Shown here: in pieces, positions 1 to 7,905 of the stretch | Numbering within the stretch: position 1 is the first letter of the stretch | How the letters are laid out: the number at the start of each line of letters is the position of its first letter | Assembly: GCF_014646295.1 (NCBI RefSeq) | Contig: NZ_BMNE01000014.1 | Location: forward strand, 1 to 64,000 | Origin: Nocardia rhizosphaerihabitans | Lineage (GTDB): Bacteria > Actinomycetota > Actinomycetes > Mycobacteriales > Mycobacteriaceae | DNA: 64,000 nt | Reading direction: 5' to 3' | The notes under the pieces: generated by a model | Database searches by the model: none | What the model was told of the DNA's origin: nothing | The model's input: only the letters and a program-made list of their open reading frames with translations | Translations under genes and position numbers: made by a program

Positions 1-150
1 TCTCACCGTAAAGTCCGTGCCCGTGTCGAGCATGCCTTCGCCCGGATGAAGACCTGGAAGGTCCTACGCGACTGCCGCTTACGTGGTGACGGGGTGGGTG
101 TCGCGATGGCTGGGGTAGCGACTCTGGCCAACCTCGCCCACGCTTATTGA
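1..150 (+). CDS. IS5-family transposase, C-terminal part (copy 1)
   Basis: The frame is open from the first base to the TGA at 148-150 and matches the last 49 residues of the intact transposase at 2760-3539 with a few substitutions. It includes the segment RVEHAFARMK, which carries the glutamate of the DDE catalytic triad. The N-terminal part and the two catalytic aspartates lie upstream of the window, so it cannot be said whether this copy is active. Confidence 0.85.
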   Translation, partial: SHRKVRARVEHAFARMKTWKVLRDCRLRGDGVGVAMAGVATLANLAHAY

Positions 151-204
151 TTCCTGGCCGGTGGACCTCTCGCCGTCAACAACTCAGACTTACGGGACAA
201 CCCT
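1..204 (+). mobile_element. IS5-family insertion sequence, copy 1 (right end only)
   Basis: This is the right-hand end of an insertion sequence whose left part lies outside the window. It holds the last 49 codons of the transposase and the terminal inverted repeat TTACGGGACAACCCT at 190-204, followed by TA at 205-206, which I read as the target duplication. The same terminal sequence closes the copies at 2731-3594 and 57589-58449, and all three lie in the same orientation. Confidence 0.85.
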
Positions 205-216
205 TAGGCTTCCGCC

Positions 217-636
217 ATGGCAACCAAGGATCAGCAGGTCAGGCATGTGGCCGAGGGGACAGCACTCGGCGTGCTGGCTCATGGCATCGAAGCGGTGACC
301 AGCGCGAAGTTGGAGTTCGAGCTGGCATTCGAGGCAGCCTGGCGGCGGTGGTCACGCGCTGGCGAGTTCCCCAGCATCAGCGGCCCCCACGCGGGCAACC
401 TCTTTTGGCTCGGTGTTCAGAAGTCCGAACGGCGACAAGGCCCTCGTGCCGCCTGGGATACAGGCCAATGGTCAACTCCCTACGTGGTACTACGAGACTG
501 GACGGTTGAGGAGTGCCTCGACCTCCACGCGGATGAGCTGGCGACGGTTGACGACTGGAAGGCGCTCGGACAGCTGTTCGTCGCCGGGTTTACCTTTGGG
601 CATATCAGGTACGCCGAAGACGGCGTCGCACGATAG
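217..636 (+). CDS. Hypothetical protein, 139 aa
   Basis: I do not recognise this protein. It starts with ATG only 11 bases after the end of IS copy 1 and ends with TAG. The sequence is mixed and soluble-looking, with tryptophan- and phenylalanine-rich stretches, no signal peptide and no membrane segment. A long helical N-terminal region (about residues 5-50) is followed by a more extended part. Being so close to the IS end, it may be read from an IS-borne or hybrid promoter, but no clear -35/-10 pair was seen. It could be the first gene of a small accessory pair with the nuclease-like gene 58 bases downstream. Confidence 0.5.
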   Translation: MATKDQQVRHVAEGTALGVLAHGIEAVTSAKLEFELAFEAAWRRWSRAGEFPSISGPHAGNLFWLGVQKSERRQGPRAAWDTGQWSTPYVVLRDWTVEECLDLHADELATVDDWKALGQLFVAGFTFGHIRYAEDGVAR

Positions 637-694
637 CCCCGTCGGGTGCCAAATCCGTTAGCTCCTTGCCGGACTCCGGCGCTACAGTCGGCGC

Positions 695-2731
695 ATGACG
701 CCTCGACTGGGTGGGTTCCCAGAGGAAGAAGCTTTCGGCACGGACCAGGTATGGCTTCCCGAGCAAGCCACTGGCAGACACGGAACAATTCGGTCATCTC
801 TGCCGCCCGGGCCTGAACGAGAAGCGCTGCTGCAAGAGATCATGGCAGCGCTCAGGGAACAGGCCAGCGATCCAACCGCGCTGGTAGCCGAGCTTCGGGA
901 TCTTGTGGCGGGTAAGGATCTAACGCAGCTGATCAATGCCGTTGCGGTGCCTGCAAGCATGTCCCTCATCCCTGATGTTGACTCTGGTGCACTTGATGAC
1001 GGCCCACATACATGGAACTGGGCTGCCAAGATCGAATACCTTATGGGAATTGCACTGTCCGTGGATAGTTCGGGGACCGAAGATTCTCTCCGCGCTGTCG
1101 TTGAGCAGGTCGTATCACTAGTTGGCGCTATCTTCGAGGCGGAAGAGGCTCGGATCTTTATTGATTCGATCGATGAAGCCGACGACGATGGAGCCGAACT
1201 TGGGTTCGCTCGTATGCAGCTGCAAATGGAGCACCTGTCCGATCGAATGCCTGGGTACGCGGTCCACATGGAGAAGGTCGATACCGAGGTTTTCAGTCGG
1301 CATCGTCAGTATTATATCGACGCTCTGGGATTCAACCCGGCCGACGTCATGCGAATAACTAGACAGCATTCACAAGCAGTACGAAAACGTTTTTACTCTG
1401 CGATGGCCTCTCTTCGAGCAAGCGTTGATGCGGGCGGCGAAGCGGATATATCGGCCGTTATTGATGGTTTGAATGCGGCAAGCATTTGGACTGCTGAGGC
1501 GGTTGCAGAGTCGACCGGTTCCGATGTCGGCGAGATTCGTGCCATGTTGGACTTCTTCTCTGCAACTTATGAATGCCAGCCGGATTTCCGTTTGCCTGGC
1601 GATGACAATATTGTACGCAGTCGGCCGTGTATCACTCTCGGCGAGGGACAGTATCTCGTCCCCGACCCATGGGCGTTGCCAGCTGCGCTTCATGACCGTT
1701 TGGCGACCGATCCTAAGACGGCAACCTATGACCCGGTCAAATACCATAGACATAGGCAGCTGGCGCACGAACGCCTGGTAGAAGCCGCGTTAGCGCGAAT
1801 ATTCGGCAAGGCGCATGTCCATGCAGGTCAGTACTACACTTCTACTGCTTACGGCGACGGTGAGATAGATGCTCTGGTCTCCGGGGAATGGCCATTAGTC
1901 GTGGAAGCCAAAGCGCACAGTTTGACTGAGGCTGGACGAAGAGGCAGGCGTGACAGGGTCCTGTCGCGAGTGGATGACATGCTCGGGAAGGCCCTAGATC
2001 AAACAGATCGAGCAACCACCTACATTCTCGACGAGGGTGGCCGAGAGTTCTCTTTGAAGAAAGGTGGCAAAATGCGTGAGATTTTGCCATCGACAGTTTC
2101 TGGTGTCACATCAATTGTCGTGACGTTCGAGCGCATGGATCCAATCGCGACGTATGGTGCAGCTATCGCCGGTTCGGCCAAGCGTCCGACGTGGGTTCTG
2201 GGCGTAGGTGACCTTCTTGTGGTCGCCGATCTCTTGCCGGATCCGGCAGCTTTCCATCACTATGCACGACTACGAGCAGCGATGGCTGACGATCGCGTAA
2301 TTGCGGCCTGTGAGTCGGATGTTCTTGGCAGCTACTTCTATGACCGCGTGCAACCCCTACTTACCCAGGAGGGCGGTGACCAAGTTCTTCGTGTAGTCGG
2401 CTACGCCAGCGGGCAAATTAACCGGTACTATACGAATCTTGAAATGGGACTACCAGCCGCCGAAGCACCGACAACTGGCGTGCCTTCCGATATCGCCGTC
2501 GCACTGAGCGCCACCGTCGATAACGTAGGTTGGGCCGGATGCACTCAAGCGGTTATGTTGGCGGAACCGAGTACCTGGACCAAGTGGGGGCGCTTTACGC
2601 GCCGACACAAGGGTAAAGGGGAATTCAAGGCCACTGAAAGGCTGACCATTACGACGAGTGAGGACCAGTCGGCTGTCGAAGCCCTTGACGGCATTTCCCT
2701 GCTTCGTGTAGGTCGAGCGAATTCGGGCTAA
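695..2731 (+). CDS. Large protein with a PD-(D/E)XK nuclease-like domain, 678 aa
   Basis: No named family is recognised for the whole protein. At about residues 350-430 there is a restriction-endonuclease-fold signature: E363 in a helix (HERLVEAAL), then GEIDALVSGEWPLVVEAKA with D392, E404 and K406 forming the D-Xn-ExK active site. The first 350 residues are mostly helical and the last 200 are mixed. Base composition is visibly less GC-rich than in the catabolic genes, which suggests transfer. A DNA-cleaving accessory or defence role is inference from the motif only. The stop codon TAA (2729-2731) uses the first bases of IS copy 2. If TA is the duplicated target, the uninterrupted gene read GGC TAG and encoded the same protein. 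Confidence 0.55.
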   Translation: MTPRLGGFPEEEAFGTDQVWLPEQATGRHGTIRSSLPPGPEREALLQEIMAALREQASDPTALVAELRDLVAGKDLTQLINAVAVPASMSLIPDVDSGALDDGPHTWNWAAKIEYLMGIALSVDSSGTEDSLRAVVEQVVSLVGAIFEAEEARIFIDSIDEADDDGAELGFARMQLQMEHLSDRMPGYAVHMEKVDTEVFSRHRQYYIDALGFNPADVMRITRQHSQAVRKRFYSAMASLRASVDAGGEADISAVIDGLNAASIWTAEAVAESTGSDVGEIRAMLDFFSATYECQPDFRLPGDDNIVRSRPCITLGEGQYLVPDPWALPAALHDRLATDPKTATYDPVKYHRHRQLAHERLVEAALARIFGKAHVHAGQYYTSTAYGDGEIDALVSGEWPLVVEAKAHSLTEAGRRGRRDRVLSRVDDMLGKALDQTDRATTYILDEGGREFSLKKGGKMREILPSTVSGVTSIVVTFERMDPIATYGAAIAGSAKRPTWVLGVGDLLVVADLLPDPAAFHHYARLRAAMADDRVIAACESDVLGSYFYDRVQPLLTQEGGDQVLRVVGYASGQINRYYTNLEMGLPAAEAPTTGVPSDIAVALSATVDNVGWAGCTQAVMLAEPSTWTKWGRFTRRHKGKGEFKATERLTITTSEDQSAVEALDGISLLRVGRANSG

Positions 2732-3594
2732 GGGCTGTCCCGTAAATTGTTGAGCAGCAGTGGGTATCGTGTCTGCGGTGGTGATCTCGGCGGCTGATCC
2801 GGTGATGGTGGAGTTGTTCTCCGGGCTGCGGCCACGCACGTTCGCTCGCCTGATCACCCGGCTGCGGCGCGAAGGCGCCGACCAGCCGTTGCGGGGCCGG
2901 CCGTGGGGATTGTGTTTCGAGGACCGGGTGCTGCTGGTGGCCACGTATTGGCGGACGAATCTGACGATGCGGCAGCTCGCGGCGGTGTTCGGGGTGTCGA
3001 AGTCGTCCGCGGGCCGGGTGATCGAGGACCTGGGACATGTGTTGGCGCTACGACCCCGGGTCCGGTTCCCCCGTGGTGCGGTGCTGATCGTGGACGGCAC
3101 TTTGGTCCCGACCCGGGACCACGAGGTAGCCGCGCCGAGCAAGAACTACCGGTACTCGACCAACCATCAGGTCGTCATCGACGCCGACACCGAACTCGTC
3201 GTCGCGCTCGGACGACCGTTGCCGGGCAACCGAAACGACTGCCGTGCCTGGACCGAGTCCGGTGCCGCCGAGGCATGCCGCAACACGGTAGTGATCGCCG
3301 ACGGCGGCTACCAGGGAACCGGCCTGATCATCCCGCACCGCCGGGCACCCGGTGTCGAACTGCCGGAATGGAAACAGGCCCACAACAAGTCCCACCGCAA
3401 GGTCCGTGCCCGCGTCGAGCACGCCTTCGCCCGGATGAAGACCTGGAAGATCCTGCGGGACTGCCGTCTACGCGGTGACGGGGTCGTTGTCGCGATGGCC
3501 GGGGTAGCCACCCTGGCCAACCTCGGCCACACCCACTGACATGGGTGTATGGGCCGGGTCCGACGCGGCTATCCCGGACTTACGGGACAACCCT
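2731..3594 (+). mobile_element. IS5-family insertion sequence, copy 2 (complete)
   Basis: A complete element of 864 bp with imperfect terminal inverted repeats: AGGGCTGTCCCGTAA at the left (2731-2745) and TTACGGGACAACCCT at the right (3580-3594), with one mismatch in 15. Both ends are flanked by TA (2729-2730 and 3595-3596), consistent with a 2-bp target duplication. It carries one intact transposase gene and is the reference copy for the partial element at 1-204 and the frameshifted element at 57589-58449. Confidence 0.88.
2760..3539 (+). CDS. IS5-family DDE transposase (intact)
   Basis: A 259-residue transposase starting at GTG. The N-terminal third (about residues 20-95) contains a helix-turn-helix region around LTMRQLAAVFGVSKSSAGR for end binding. 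The catalytic core follows with the DDE triad visible as D112 (IVDGTLVP), D181 (IADGGYQG) and E220 (RVEHAFAR). It catalyses cut-and-paste movement of the element at 2731-3594. The reading frame is uninterrupted, so this is the only copy in the window that looks able to make a full enzyme, which might act on the ends of all three copies. Confidence 0.88.
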   Translation: MGIVSAVVISAADPVMVELFSGLRPRTFARLITRLRREGADQPLRGRPWGLCFEDRVLLVATYWRTNLTMRQLAAVFGVSKSSAGRVIEDLGHVLALRPRVRFPRGAVLIVDGTLVPTRDHEVAAPSKNYRYSTNHQVVIDADTELVVALGRPLPGNRNDCRAWTESGAAEACRNTVVIADGGYQGTGLIIPHRRAPGVELPEWKQAHNKSHRKVRARVEHAFARMKTWKILRDCRLRGDGVVVAMAGVATLANLGHTH

Positions 3595-3599
3595 TAGAT

Positions 3600-4000
3600 G
3601 TCGGATCACAGATGGTTCGGGGCTAGTGCCGATGCCGCGCAGTTGATGGTTTGGCACTGTTGTTGGCCGTTGAGTATTTCGACGGCGATGGTGGCGAACC
3701 TCGGGCCGAGAATCTCGCCTTCGGCGTGAACCAAGCAGAGCCGGGCACTGCCGGTCTGGGGGGAGTGTGCCCGCGGCGATGAGTTCGTCGGAGAGCCGGA
3801 ACTCGCCAGCCCGCAACCGGCGAGGCCACGGCCAGCGTCGCCAAGCAGTGGATGTGGCCGGTGAGCGGTTCTCCGATCGGTTGTCCGGTGGATGCGTCCC
3901 ACAGTCGTACGGTGCCGTCGAAGCCGGCGGAGGCCAGTCGCGCGCAGCCCGCCGCCGATGACCAGGACCTCGCCGGTGATCGTAGAAACGAACAATTCCC
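3600..4000 (-). pseudogene. Decayed WD40-repeat protein gene
   Basis: No continuous frame exists here, but translating the minus strand over about 3850-3970 gives a clear WD40 blade, reading ASAGFDGTVRLWDASTG followed by QPIGEPLTGH. The flanking sequence continues in other frames, for example a stretch ending EGEILGPRFATIAVEIL near 3650-3720. This is the expected pattern of a WD40 gene broken by frameshifts. Its end is cut by IS copy 2. The intact parent may have been a regulatory NTPase or kinase with a WD40 tail, but this cannot be told from the remnant. Confidence 0.6.
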
Positions 4001-4099
4001 CTCAGGTAAATCGACAGATCATGCACGACGTCACCGGTATCGGGAACCGTCACGCGTCCTGCGTTACATGTCGCACCGGAGCAGACCGTCGTTTGCATT

Positions 4100-4365
4100 G
4101 AGGGGTGACCGATGGCCGCACCGACACCACACCGGCGGCCCTGCGCCTGCTGGCCCTGGGCGTGGGGTCGAGCTGCTGGAGCACTAGGTCCAGGCTCTTA
4201 GCCCGCCTATCTGCAAAGCATCCAGATGAGCTTCGATGCGCTTGTCGAGATCGAGCAGGTGCGCCAGGTCGCGTAGTGAGGGGCGTGCACGGCAAGGTCG
4301 CGCAGGCCGGCCAGAAAGGTGGCCTCCTCATTATGCTGGTCGATGACGATACTGAGGCTCGTCAT
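4100..4365 (-). pseudogene. Decayed start of a conserved hypothetical protein (TIGR02270-like)
   Basis: An ATG at 4365 follows the stop of the propeller gene by 3 bases and reads MTSLSIVIDQHNEEATFLAG, then a frame slip at about 4270, then RDLAHLLDLDKRIEAHLDAL and a stop. The pattern of an acidic EEA-FL start followed by APHY-RDLA-LD-R-EAHLD resembles, from memory, the N-terminus of the TIGR02270 family of HEAT-repeat-like proteins. That assignment is tentative. The gene is broken by at least one frameshift and a stop, and the rest of its body is missing. Confidence 0.4.
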
Positions 4366-4368
4366 CGA

Positions 4369-5283
4369 TCAGTTTTCTGGGCAAACATGGCGCCGCCACG
4401 TGCCGCCGTCGAAACTGAGCACGCATTCGTCGCCTGCCACCCACAGCACGTCGGGCTTGGCATCGATGACGTAGTAGGACTTTTTGCCCCTCAGCGGCAC
4501 CTTGGTCTCGCGCAGCTGCATGCCGTCGTACTCGAGCAGCTGGTCGGTTGCGGTCACGTAGAGCTTGCCGGCGAACTCAACCATGTTTCCCAACACTTCG
4601 GCGCACAGGTCGCGATCGCCGATATCTGTCCATCCCGCCTGCGCGCTGCCTCGTAGTAGGATCCCGCCGGACCCACCGATATACACCACACCATCGGCGG
4701 CGCAGTGCACGCAGTGAAGCGGCAGGTTGGTGGGTGTCACCGATGCCTGCCAGCCTTTGCCGTCCCAGTGCCAGATGGCGCCGCCATCGCCGACGGCATA
4801 GACGTCGTCGCGCGAGAACCCGTCAATGCCGTTTAGGCAGGCCGTGACCTCGTCCTCCAACGGAACATAGAGCCCCTGGTCGATGCGCTGCCAGACGCCC
4901 TTGCTTTGCCTCAATACCTGGTTCTGTGTGCCGCAGGCATACAGTTCGCCATCCACCTCGCAGAGGTCCATCAGGTAGACATTGTCGATGTCCAGCGTGG
5001 TGTCGGTGCTGGACTGCCCGGAGGGGTGTTCGCGGAGTAGCCCGGCCCGTCCGAGGTAACAGTAGTTGCCTTTCTGCTGCCCGCGCAGCGGTGCTCTCTG
5101 CAGAGCGCTGTAGACCACCTCGGGAATGTCGTAGACATGGAACCAGTCATCCTGTTCGATCATCATCACCCGGGTCGCGCTGGGCTCCGCACCCTCCAGA
5201 TAGAGATGCCCGCCGAGCAGCGCCTGCTCCGGTCCGATCGCGACAATGTTGGTGAAGTAGAGGGCGGTTTCGCTCTTTGCCAT
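4369..5283 (-). CDS. Beta-propeller-like hypothetical protein, 304 aa
   Basis: The protein is built from repeated short units ending in W-D-G or Y-D-G turns (for example DDVYAVGDGGAIWHWDGKGW and LYVTATDQLLEYDG), typical of propeller blades, with about six units over its length. There is no signal peptide or membrane span. The start at 5283 (MAKSETALYF) is chosen because the upstream part of the open frame is proline/arginine-rich and unlike protein. It forms a 3-base-spaced pair with the broken gene at 4365. The function is unknown. Such proteins often act in secretion-associated or inhibitor modules, but nothing here proves that. Confidence 0.55.
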   Translation of the reverse strand: MAKSETALYFTNIVAIGPEQALLGGHLYLEGAEPSATRVMMIEQDDWFHVYDIPEVVYSALQRAPLRGQQKGNYCYLGRAGLLREHPSGQSSTDTTLDIDNVYLMDLCEVDGELYACGTQNQVLRQSKGVWQRIDQGLYVPLEDEVTACLNGIDGFSRDDVYAVGDGGAIWHWDGKGWQASVTPTNLPLHCVHCAADGVVYIGGSGGILLRGSAQAGWTDIGDRDLCAEVLGNMVEFAGKLYVTATDQLLEYDGMQLRETKVPLRGKKSYYVIDAKPDVLWVAGDECVLSFDGGTWRRHVCPEN

Positions 5284-5465
5284 GGTCCTGATCGTATGGG
5301 CGTCCTGCGGGGCTGGTGCGGAACATGCGGTTGTATGACTTTGCCCGCCGCGCCCGAGGCACGGAGGTTCGAAGTGTTGGTGCAGCCAGGTCCTTTTTCG
5401 GCTTGGCCTTCTAGATTGGTCGAGCTGGAGGGCGACGCACTCCTTCTCTTTTTCGTCAGGTCTCC

Positions 5466-5478
5466 GGGGGGGGGGGGG
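5466..5478 (+). repeat. Homopolymer run of 13 G
   Basis: Thirteen consecutive G residues lie in the non-coding junction upstream of the propeller gene and just before the serine-hydrolase fragment. It may be a slippage-prone tract or a sequencing artefact; no intact gene crosses it. Confidence 0.9.
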
Positions 5479-5499
5479 CTCAGCGCGCCTCCTGGGGTC

Positions 5500-5625
5500 A
5501 TCAGGCACGAGAGCTACTTCTTGGCCGGCGGTCCGGACGTGCAGTGGCTGTCCATGTCGGTCGCCAAGAGCTTCATCTCCGCGCTCATCGGTATCGCCGC
5601 CTCGGTCGACGCCCAGCTCACCGCA
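5500..5625 (+). pseudogene. Fragment of a beta-lactamase-type serine hydrolase
   Basis: The plus-strand frame over about 5505-5625 reads YFLAGGPDVQWLSMSVAKSF and then ISALIGIAASVD. SMSVAKSF carries the SxxK active-site motif of the class C beta-lactamase / esterase family with its usual GGPD-W preface. Only about 40 residues are left. Upstream homology is lost near the poly-G run, and downstream the sequence passes directly into the minus-strand FAD oxidoreductase fragment. It is clearly a broken piece and not a functional gene. Confidence 0.6.
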
Positions 5626-5909
5626 CCGCTCCAGGTGATTAGGCCGTGCAACGGCGGTCTCGTGGTCACGGCGCGTAGAGCTCCGAGCGCCCGGGTGCGC
5701 GCGTCGTGATCGCGTGCTTCCAATGGCTGCTCCGCTGCCGATCCGTGCGAGCTCAGCCAGCCGAACGCCGAATCCGTCACCGGTGGCCGCGACCGTTTTG
5801 CGGTGAGAATCACGACGGTATGGCCACGGCGCACCAGCTCGTCAGCCACCGCCGCCCCCAGCACGCCGGAGCCGATCACTGCGACGGGCGAGGTGTTGCC
5901 GCGTACCAT
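5613..5909 (-). pseudogene. N-terminal fragment of an FAD-dependent oxidoreductase
   Basis: From ATG at 5909 the minus strand encodes about 99 residues with a classic dinucleotide-binding start, VAVIGSGVLGAAVADELVRRG, followed by a region like the N-terminus of D-amino-acid-oxidase / glycine-oxidase family flavoproteins. Homology-like sequence stops at about 5613, where the frame enters the antisense of the serine-hydrolase fragment. A whole enzyme of this family needs about 350 residues, so this is a truncated remnant created by recombination or deletion. Confidence 0.6.
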
Positions 5910-5934
5910 CCGTCTACCTCCCGTTTCCTGCAAT

Positions 5935-6030
5935 CGAGATCGATTATTCGCGAAAGACTTTCGGTTAGGGCGCGGACGCGGTCGTCGGAGATATCGCCTG
6001 CCGCGTGAGCTCGTTCGTGGAAGATGCGTT
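5935..6030 (-). pseudogene. Relic of a second acyl-CoA ligase C-terminus
   Basis: On the minus strand, GDISDDRVRALTESL is encoded at about 5955-6000. It closely matches DSPSDDRIRALTERL, the C-terminal end of the intact acyl-CoA ligase whose stop lies at 6034. At the DNA level the stretch CGCGGA-GCGGTCGTCGGA recurs in both places. I read this as the worn end of a paralogous or partly duplicated ligase gene just downstream of the intact one. Confidence 0.5.
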
Positions 6031-6033
6031 CCT

Positions 6034-7905
6034 TTATTTCGATGCTCGATCGACGACAGACGAGAAGGAGTACGCGCGGAGCCGTTCGGTCAGTGCGCGG
6101 ATGCGGTCGTCGGATGGGCTGTCTGCCAAGTGGACTCGGGCATGTATCCGTCCGTTTTCCGTCGAGACGTCGATGTCACCGCAGGTTTGGGCGGCGAGCA
6201 TTTCTTGGGCCACGACGCGATTCACCGCATCGAGGACCAGCGGGATCTTGTGGACCTTGCCGACCGCGGTGACCGGTATCTCGGCGATGGTGTGGAGGAA
6301 TTTCGGGGCCGCAGCCGGCTCGGGAGCGTGTGTGGCGGCCCAGGCAATGAGTTCCGTCGACTGAGCTACCGCACCGGCACGGAGAACAACGTAGGCCGCC
6401 GGGACCTCGCCGGAATGGCTGTCCGGGCGTGCGACCACCGCGGCGGCTTCGATGTCGGGATGCGTGAGCAGCGACTCCTCGACCAGGCGCGCATCGATGT
6501 TGTGCCCCCCGCGGATGATCACGTCACGCGCCCGTCCGCTCAGGGTGACGAAGCCATCGGCGTCGACTCGGCCGAGGTCTCCGGTGATCAGCCAATCGTC
6601 GATTACGATTCCGGTGGGGTCCGGCACCGCACCGGCGGGTCCCGCGCGCAGATATCCAGGAGTGACACTCGGGCCCCGGATCGCGAGCACGCCGACTTCC
6701 GCCAGCTCGCAGTCGCCGGCCGGTCTGCCGTGTTCGTCGACACGTACCGACTTGATGTGCTGGTAGGGCAATCGGATACCGATCGCTCCGGGCTTGCTGC
6801 CGGACATCGGCGCGAGAACGCTGACACAGGTAGCCTCGGTGAGCCCGTATCCCTCGAGCATCGGTACACCGGTCATGGATTCGAAGGTTGCCCTGACGCC
6901 ACTGGGAAGTGGTGCGGCGCCGACGATTCCGGCCCGCAGGCTGGAGATGTCCACGCCGTGCGGCACCCCCGGCAATGTCGCGTAGACAGTGGGAACCGCG
7001 GAAAAGGTCGTTACCCGGTAGTGCGCCACGATCCGCCAGAAGTCGGCCATGGCCGCCTTGTCCCGGTATCCGAGTGGACCCAGTGACACCACGGACCGAC
7101 CTGTGAAGAACGGTGTGAGTGCGGCTACGTGGACCGCGTTGACATGGAACAGCGGCAACCCGGTGAGTATGACGGCGTCACCGGTGAATACCGGGTGCTG
7201 CGCAAGGGTCCACGCCAGGTAGACCTGGTTCGCGTGCGTATGGACGGCGACTTTGGGGGTGCCGGTGGTGCCGCCGGTGTGGAAATATGCGGCCGGATCC
7301 GACGCCGTGGGCCGTCGGTCGAAGGCGAGCTCGTCAGGTTGAGTACGGGTCAGGTCGTCGAAGTCCCCGACCCAGGCGGCCGGTGGTTCGTCGACCCCGC
7401 CGCCGACGGAGACCACCGCGAGCCCAGGTAGTGCCGCGGCTACCGTGCAAGCTTTGCGCCACAGGTCCGCATCGATATCTGGTGCGGGAGCGAGGAGTAC
7501 GCGAGCATCGGTGAGCCTGAAGATGTCGATGATGTGCTCGGTGGCCAGCATCGGGTTGACCGGGTTGGCGATGCCGAGCACCTGCGCGCCGAAGAACGCG
7601 GAATAGGTCGACCCGGTGTTGGGCAACATCAGGCCGACCACGCCGCCGGGCTCGACGCCCAACGCGGCGAACAGGTTCGCTGCCCGGTTGATCCGACGCA
7701 AGAGTTCATCGTAGGACCATGTTTCGGACCGGTCCCAGTGCTGCCCACCGGCCAGCAGACGTAGGGCGGGGTCGTTGGGGTTGTGGCGCGCGGTACGTGA
7801 GATCAGGTCGTAGGTGCTGCTCGGCAGGCCTCGGTCGGCGAGCGGGACCGACTCGATGCGAGCGAGTTCCGCGATGGCGGCCGCCACGTCAGGCTGCGGG
7901 TTCAC
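6034..7905 (-). CDS. Acyl-CoA synthetase (AMP-forming ligase)
   Basis: A 623-residue ANL-superfamily ligase that would activate a carboxylic acid, through an acyl-AMP, to its CoA thioester. Visible signatures are the phosphate loop YFHTGGTTGTPKVAVHTH, the A5 motif GYGLTEAT, the hinge ITGDLGRVDADGFVTLSGRA followed by RDVIIRGGHNID, and the C-terminal catalytic-lysine region AVGKVHKIPL. The GTG start at 7905 overlaps the stop of the FAH-family gene by four bases (GTGA), implying translational coupling. A further upstream frame extension is antisense to real coding and was dropped. The substrate is unknown; an aromatic or ring-cleavage-derived acid fits the setting. It is likely under the TetR regulator through the palindromes at 8807-8851. 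Confidence 0.88.
   Translation of the reverse strand: MNPQPDVAAAIAELARIESVPLADRGLPSSTYDLISRTARHNPNDPALRLLAGGQHWDRSETWSYDELLRRINRAANLFAALGVEPGGVVGLMLPNTGSTYSAFFGAQVLGIANPVNPMLATEHIIDIFRLTDARVLLAPAPDIDADLWRKACTVAAALPGLAVVSVGGGVDEPPAAWVGDFDDLTRTQPDELAFDRRPTASDPAAYFHTGGTTGTPKVAVHTHANQVYLAWTLAQHPVFTGDAVILTGLPLFHVNAVHVAALTPFFTGRSVVSLGPLGYRDKAAMADFWRIVAHYRVTTFSAVPTVYATLPGVPHGVDISSLRAGIVGAAPLPSGVRATFESMTGVPMLEGYGLTEATCVSVLAPMSGSKPGAIGIRLPYQHIKSVRVDEHGRPAGDCELAEVGVLAIRGPSVTPGYLRAGPAGAVPDPTGIVIDDWLITGDLGRVDADGFVTLSGRARDVIIRGGHNIDARLVEESLLTHPDIEAAAVVARPDSHSGEVPAAYVVLRAGAVAQSTELIAWAATHAPEPAAAPKFLHTIAEIPVTAVGKVHKIPLVLDAVNRVVAQEMLAAQTCGDIDVSTENGRIHARVHLADSPSDDRIRALTERLRAYSFSSVVDRASK

Noticed and set aside
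5284..5508. Longer N-terminus for the propeller-like protein
   Set aside because: It begins with proline/arginine runs encoded across the poly-G tract and does not look like protein.
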